Below are positions 55,044-58,825 of a stretch of 58,825 nucleotides of DNA, piece after piece; position 1 is the first letter of the stretch; each line of letters opens with the position of its first letter. The notes under the pieces are model-generated. The model made no database searches and was not told the origin of the DNA. It saw nothing but the letters and a program-made list of their open reading frames with translations. Source of the stretch: a virus. Location: the IMG/VR virus record IMGVR_UViG_3300048996_000263, positions 1 to 58,825 of that record. One strand, given 5' to 3'. The translations under genes were made by a program, and so were the position numbers.

Positions 55044-55801
55044 GACGTCACCGCCGCGAGGTCACTCCACACGCGATCGAACAGAGACCGGTGCTTCTCC
55101 GTGTACACCGCGACATCACGCAGCGCGCCGTCCACGAACCGCTTCGTCGACCCCGGCTCACGGTCATACCGATCCCGGTAGGCGGCCTTCAGCAGCTTCC
55201 CGAACTTCGTCGACAGCGACCGCAGTGCCGAGCCGGTCACGCCCTTGTCTTCCAGGTACTCGCCGACCGTCAACGGACGCGTCGCCGGATCAACCTCGGG
55301 TTCCTCGCCGAGCGCACGGGCCGCGACATGACGGGCCTTCGCCTCCAGCCAGTTTTTGTCGACGATGCCCTTGAGCGCGGACAGCACCTTCGCCTGCGAC
55401 TCCGCCCTACGGCTGATCGCGGACAGCTGATCCTCGGTGGCGCGCGGGTTGATGACGCCGCCCTCGGTCCAGTACGACTCGATCGCGTCGGCGACCTCGG
55501 ACTGATAGGCGATCAGCTTCGGCCGGGCCGACTCGGCGACCCGCTTCTCGTCGATCGTCGCCAACAGCATCAGGAAGGTGCGGACGTCGATGGCGGTCAT
55601 CTGCCGCGTCCGGCCGTCTTCCGCAACCGTGTCGACGAGCGACATGGTTGCCCAGGACTTGTCCTTGAGCTTCTCGCGCTGCGCCGGATAGGCGACGCCG
55701 ATGGACTCGAGGGCGGGCTTGAGGATGACGTACGGCTTGCCATCGACCTCCGCCAGCAGCAGCCGGTCGCCGTGGAACTCGAAGGGGATCAACTCGGTCA
55801 T
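55040..55801 (-). CDS. Phage antirepressor (P22 Ant N-domain type)
   Basis: Protein of 253 residues. FEFHGDRLLLAEVDGKPYVI, KPALESIGVAYPAQREKLKD and RQMTAIDVRTFLMLLATIDE are the P22_AR N-terminal domain. The C-terminal half is helical, with ATRPLTVGEYLEDKGVTGSA. It likely counters the repressor and helps induction. Third gene of the leftward early transcript. Confidence 0.9.
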   Translation of the reverse strand: MTELIPFEFHGDRLLLAEVDGKPYVILKPALESIGVAYPAQREKLKDKSWATMSLVDTVAEDGRTRQMTAIDVRTFLMLLATIDEKRVAESARPKLIAYQSEVADAIESYWTEGGVINPRATEDQLSAISRRAESQAKVLSALKGIVDKNWLEAKARHVAARALGEEPEVDPATRPLTVGEYLEDKGVTGSALRSLSTKFGKLLKAAYRDRYDREPGSTKRFVDGALRDVAVYTEKHRSLFDRVWSDLAAVTS

Positions 55802-56025
55802 GACGCCCGCCGCCTCTGCAAGAGCCGGAGGTTCTGACACCCGCACGCCGTCGGCCCGTCCATCCCTCGGATCCACGCGTCCACGGCCTCGGCCGAGAAC
55901 CGCCATGAACAGTTCCGGCGGGGTTGGTGACCGTGCAGCTCACCACTCTCGGCAGCGCGCTGCACGGTGACTAGGTGATGACCGACCTTCTCGGCCACCT
56001 GCTTGGTGGACAGCCAGTCGGTCAT
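55798..56025 (-). CDS. Excisionase-like helix-turn-helix protein
   Basis: Protein of 75 residues. WLSTKQVAEKVGHHLVTVQR, AAESGELHGHQPRRNCSWRF and SAEAVDAWIRG make a MerR/excisionase-type winged helix. May direct the integrase to excise or act as a regulator. Confidence 0.85.
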   Translation of the reverse strand: MTDWLSTKQVAEKVGHHLVTVQRAAESGELHGHQPRRNCSWRFSAEAVDAWIRGMDGPTACGCQNLRLLQRRRAS

Positions 56026-56369
56026 CAGGCCGCGCCCCGCTCGGACTCCCGCTTGGGACCGCTGCCGCCTTTTTCCTTGCGGCGTTCTGGCTTCTCTTTC
56101 GGCTTGGTCTGGTCGGGCGGGTTGTCCGGCACGCCGTCTTCGCTGACGAGGATCTCGCAGACGACCGCACGGAGATCCCTACCGGCGTCTGCCTTGATGA
56201 TCAGGGCGCGAGCCACGTCGTAGACCCGATCCAGAGTGAGTGGGTCCCGACCGGCGATGGCGTTGCGGAGTGACCCCCAGGGGATGCCAGTCCTCGTGGA
56301 CAGCTCCTCGGACGTCACACCCAGCTCTGCCATTCGGTGCTTCACCGCGGGGCTGTCGAGTTTGGGCAT
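56025..56369 (-). CDS. Cro-like helix-turn-helix regulator
   Basis: Protein of 114 residues. RMAELGVTSEELSTRTGIPW, GSLRNAIAGRDPLTLDRVYD and VARALIIKADAGRDL form the XRE domain; the tail is charged and disordered (KPKEKPERRKEKGGSGPKRE). First gene leftward from the repeat array and divergent from the repressor, so a Cro role is likely. Confidence 0.85.
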   Translation of the reverse strand: MPKLDSPAVKHRMAELGVTSEELSTRTGIPWGSLRNAIAGRDPLTLDRVYDVARALIIKADAGRDLRAVVCEILVSEDGVPDNPPDQTKPKEKPERRKEKGGSGPKRESERGAA

Positions 56370-56370
56370 A

Positions 56371-56558
56371 CGCAGAGTCTGCGGTGTTCTGCGGGATTAC
56401 ACAAGACCATCTCCCGCATTTTGCGGGTCACGTCTTGGCATCCTGCGGAGGTCTGCGGTACTCTGCGGTACATGAGAGTCGTTGGGGAGCGGTTCAGGCA
56501 GCGTCGACACGTCAGGCACAAGGCGCGACGGCGGGTAGCGCTCTGCGGAACTCTGCGC
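56371..56558. promoter_or_regulatory. Immunity operator array of CTGCGG repeats
   Basis: CTGCGG occurs at 56379, 56389, 56443, 56453, 56463 and 56543, with CTGCGC at 56553 and TTGCGG at 56422. Within each group copies are exactly ten bases apart. CGCAGA-G-TCTGCG (56371-56383) and CCCGCA-TTT-TGCGGG (56413-56427) are perfect palindromes built from the same motif. The array overlaps both divergent promoters. Confidence 0.8.
56435..56464 (+). promoter_or_regulatory. Repressor promoter
   Basis: TTGGCA (56435-56440) and TACTCT (56459-56464), 18 bases apart. Three CTGCGG repeats overlap the spacer and -10. The start of transcription would fall at about 56471, on the ATG at 56472, implying a leaderless message. 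Confidence 0.5.
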
Positions 56559-57101
56559 CATGATGCAGCGGTGGACCGCAAAGTGCGCACAGGCAACTAC
56601 TCACAGGAGGCGCGCGCCCGCCTCGCCGGCGCCATCGTCAAGGCACGCGAGGCGGCCGGGCACAGGTTCCGGCCCAGCTTCGCCAAGGCGGCCGGTGTCG
56701 GTGTGCGCAGCATCGAGAACGTCGAGTCGCTGGAACCGGGCGCCGCGAGCGTCGGGGAATCTGTCCTGCGCGCGATCGGCCGCGCTCTGCCGACCTGGAC
56801 CGAGGAGACTCCGCGAATCATCTTGGAAGGCGGACCGATCCCGGCCGGGCCACAGACGCCCGTTTCGTCAGCTGTCGAAACAGAGGAACTGGCCCCTCTA
56901 GATGAGGTCCTTTCGACCGACCTTGATGGACTAAAGACCCTTGCGCGGATGTACGCCTGGTATGAGGCAAGGAAGGCGGACCGAGAGCCCAACGCCGCAG
57001 ATCAGGAGCGGTTCATGCTGTGGGCACTTAGGACTCGAGCCGCCCGTACGGAAGCGGGAAACATCAAACCACCCGCGCACGACAATAGCGACATCAGTTG
57101 A
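56472..57101 (+). CDS. Probable phage repressor
   Basis: Divergent from the Cro-like gene. From ATG 56472 the protein has 209 residues, with a basic leader (RFRQRRHVRHKARRR); GTG 56571 (176 residues) is the alternative. Residues after that are a helix-turn-helix: YSQEARARLAGAIVKAREAA, RPSFAKAAGVGVRSIENVES, GESVLRAIGRALPTW. The C-terminal part is helical and acidic, with no visible peptidase dyad, so RecA-type cleavage is not expected. It would bind the CTGCGG array. Confidence 0.75.
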   Translation: MRVVGERFRQRRHVRHKARRRVALCGTLRHDAAVDRKVRTGNYSQEARARLAGAIVKAREAAGHRFRPSFAKAAGVGVRSIENVESLEPGAASVGESVLRAIGRALPTWTEETPRIILEGGPIPAGPQTPVSSAVETEELAPLDEVLSTDLDGLKTLARMYAWYEARKADREPNAADQERFMLWALRTRAARTEAGNIKPPAHDNSDIS

Positions 57102-57264
57102 CCCAACTGTGACCGAGAGTTATTAAGCGCGTGGCACATATTCCCCCATTCAGGTGAATCCCGTACATATGCGTAAAAGGCGGCGATGGAATGAGTATCG
57201 GGAAGAACGCGCAACGCTCACTGGGGTAGGGGCGGCGCCCACCACGAAAGGGTGAGGTCAGCCA

Positions 57265-57624
57265 ATGTCAGACATGCCGAAGGGCCTACACAGGGCAGCC
57301 GGTCTCCGCTGGATCCTCCTTAGTGCAGCCGCACTACTCACAGTAGTCGCGGGCCTGCTCGGATGGATCGAAGTGGCGGACGACTCGGCGCCCGCGCCCA
57401 GAGCGTTCGTCTGGGGTACCGCCATGGTCGTCTGGATCGGCTTCATCAGCCTCTGCTGCATGGTGTTCCACCTCAAACGCCAGGCCATCCGAGACGCCCG
57501 CAACCGCAAGGAGGCCGAGCGCAATACGCAGCGAATCCTCGCCGCGATAGTTGAGCGGCGCCTGACGTCACTGGCCGACCTGCTGGAAGAAGACGTGAGA
57601 TCTGATCTAAACGAGAAGAGGTGA
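57265..57624 (+). CDS. Two-pass membrane protein
   Basis: Protein of 119 residues behind GGGTGAGG. Transmembrane stretches WILLSAAALLTVVAGLLGWI and FVWGTAMVVWIGFISLCCMV, then a charged helix (KRQAIRDARNRKEAERNTQR). Expressed with the repressor side, so a lysogenic function such as exclusion is possible. Upstream 57102-57264 has CAGTT-GACCC-AACTG at the repressor stop and AT-rich parts but no clear promoter. Confidence 0.68.
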   Translation: MSDMPKGLHRAAGLRWILLSAAALLTVVAGLLGWIEVADDSAPAPRAFVWGTAMVVWIGFISLCCMVFHLKRQAIRDARNRKEAERNTQRILAAIVERRLTSLADLLEEDVRSDLNEKR

Positions 57625-57628
57625 CGCG

Positions 57629-58825
57629 ATGGCCTGGACCGTCCTAAGAGTGTCCGGGAAATACCAGGCGTGCTATCGGGACGCGACCGGGGAAACACGC
57701 TCGGCGGGCACATTCACGCAGGAGCGGCAAGCACTGAAGGCCGCGATCAAAGCGGAGGACGAGCAGCGCAAGCCTGGCGCGGTAGACCCACGCGACGGGC
57801 GCGTCACGTGGGGTACGTGGTTCGAGCAGTGGTTCGAGTCGCACCAGATGGCCTACTCCACCGAGCAGTGCTACCGGTCCACCGCCGACTGCCACCTGAT
57901 GCCGAAATGGCGCGAGGTGAAGCTGTGCGACATCAACCACCTTGAGGTGGCCCGGTGGGTCAAGGAGATGCAGAAGCCGAAGAAGAAGACCGTGAAGCCA
58001 GCGTCGGTGTGGACAACCCGCAACTCGCTGATGCTGTTCAAGACGACCTTGAACGCAGCGGTGTTCGCGAAGCGCATCGACCTCAGCCCGGCCGCGCACA
58101 CCGCCTACCCCGACCTGCCGACGGCCATGGAGCGCTACCTCGCCCCAGACGAGGTCGAGGCGCTGGCGTTCCACATGGACGGGTTGAACAGCCTGATCCT
58201 GTGGACCCTCGTGCAGACCGGGATGAGACCCAGCGAGCTGGCCGGGCTGCATTGGCGCCGGCTGGACCTTGAGCGCGGGTCTATCCAGATCGTGGAGAAG
58301 TTCGACCAGAAGGCGGGAGTGATCGACCCGCTGCCGAAGGACAACGAGCAGCGATCCGTGCCGCTGCCCGAGGATCTGGTGATGATGCTGCGCCGCTACC
58401 GGGAGCACGCCGCCCCGAAGCGCGCCGAGACGTGCGGGCTGCCGCACTCGGCCGGTCGGTGCATCGGCGACCTCGTGTTCCGCGGGCCCCGGCTGGCGCC
58501 GTTCCGCTCGAACGAGTGGGGCAAGGGGCCGTTCAAGCGGGCACTGGAGCACAGCGGGTTCGAGGGGCACGCCCGGCCGTACGACTTGCGCCACACCTAT
58601 GCGAGCTGGCTGCTACAGCAGGGCGTGCACCTGGCGGAGCTGGCGCGGATGATGGGCCACTCCGACTGGGAGGTGACGAAGAAGTACGCGCACCTCTCGG
58701 AGCAGGGTTACGACACGGTCCGGCAGGCCCTTACCGATCATCGTCGGATAGCACGGCGGATAGCAGACGCCGGTCAACATCGGCTGGCATCAGCTAGTTT
58801 GTCTAATGACGAACAGGTCGGGTGA
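57629..58825 (+). CDS. int: Tyrosine integrase
   Basis: Protein of 398 residues, complete to the last base of the window. Arm-binding N-domain (VLRVSGKYQACYRDATGETR), SAM-like core domain (WFEQWFESHQMAYSTEQCYR) and catalytic domain. Catalytic residues: Arg200 (TGMRPSELAGL), Lys237 (PLPKDNEQRSVPLP), Arg321 in PYDLRHTYASWL, His344 in MMGHSDWEVT and nucleophile Tyr353. The Box II His is Tyr318. It inserts phage DNA at attB; the att site should lie just past the window end. Confidence 0.95.
   Translation: MAWTVLRVSGKYQACYRDATGETRSAGTFTQERQALKAAIKAEDEQRKPGAVDPRDGRVTWGTWFEQWFESHQMAYSTEQCYRSTADCHLMPKWREVKLCDINHLEVARWVKEMQKPKKKTVKPASVWTTRNSLMLFKTTLNAAVFAKRIDLSPAAHTAYPDLPTAMERYLAPDEVEALAFHMDGLNSLILWTLVQTGMRPSELAGLHWRRLDLERGSIQIVEKFDQKAGVIDPLPKDNEQRSVPLPEDLVMMLRRYREHAAPKRAETCGLPHSAGRCIGDLVFRGPRLAPFRSNEWGKGPFKRALEHSGFEGHARPYDLRHTYASWLLQQGVHLAELARMMGHSDWEVTKKYAHLSEQGYDTVRQALTDHRRIARRIADAGQHRLASASLSNDEQVG

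Noticed and set aside
1-58825. CRISPR array
   Set aside because: No series of identical repeats with unique spacers was seen; the tandem repeats found are coding or operator-like.
1-58825. attL/attR core repeat
   Set aside because: No convincing long direct repeat between the two ends was seen; the window is cut at gene ends, so att sites probably lie outside.
1-58825. Transposase or insertion sequence
   Set aside because: No transposase-like protein or terminal inverted repeats were found; the mobile signals are homing-type nucleases.

Overview
The window is a high-GC temperate siphophage genome, almost certainly a prophage, from an actinomycete. The DUF397 plus DUF5753-regulator pair at the left edge and the many GTG and TTG starts point to Streptomyces or Pseudonocardiales relatives. 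That host assignment is inference from gene families. The window is cut exactly at two stop codons: a TAG at base 1 on the minus strand and the integrase TGA at base 58825.

Layout. 1-992 (minus) holds a DUF397 protein and its DUF5753 helix-turn-helix partner. 1240-3142 (plus) is a run of small, overlapping, mostly unrecognised genes that looks like a moron or lysogenic cargo block; a bidirectional terminator closes it at 3151-3193. 3215-27815 (minus) is the late module. In transcription order it encodes the terminase subunits, portal, MuF-like protein, scaffold, decoration protein, capsid, head-tail connectors, tail tube, frameshifted tail chaperones, tape measure, Dit/hub and minor tail proteins, lysis genes, and a repeat-rich fibre-like protein. 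28014-33620 (minus) is an accessory segment upstream of the terminase, with HNH and endonuclease VII genes, zinc-ribbon microproteins, a tRNA-like gene with an enlarged anticodon arm and a GHL15-type glycosidase-like protein. 33621-33730 is a divergent promoter region, with three small plus-strand genes to its right (33731-34564).

34738-56369 (minus) is the early region: a GIY-YIG nuclease, a Thg1-like 3'-5' RNA polymerase, an ASCH protein, a replication-initiator-like protein, a DNA methyltransferase, an HNH endonuclease, an FtsK-gamma-like winged helix, a RuvC-like resolvase, ERF annealing protein and a Cas4/RecB-type exonuclease. It also holds many tightly overlapping small genes, an antirepressor, an excisionase-like protein and a Cro-like regulator. 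56371-57101 is the immunity switch, with 10-bp-phased CTGCGG repeats and a divergent repressor gene. 57265-58825 holds a membrane protein and the tyrosine integrase.

How it works together: the repressor and Cro-like protein face each other across the repeat array. Early minus-strand transcription would deliver recombination and replication functions, then the late module, which runs in the same direction, would build a siphovirion with a tail of about 190 nm (tape-measure length at 1.5 angstrom per residue) and lyse the cell with a PGRP/amidase_2 endolysin and a holin. The most unusual elements are the tRNA-like gene together with a Thg1-like protein flanked by 18-bp direct repeats, three families of repeated gene-junction sequences, an HNH gene whose first codons mimic the neighbouring methyltransferase, and an Ig-like domain inserted in the decoration protein. 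No gap between genes exceeds 300 bases.
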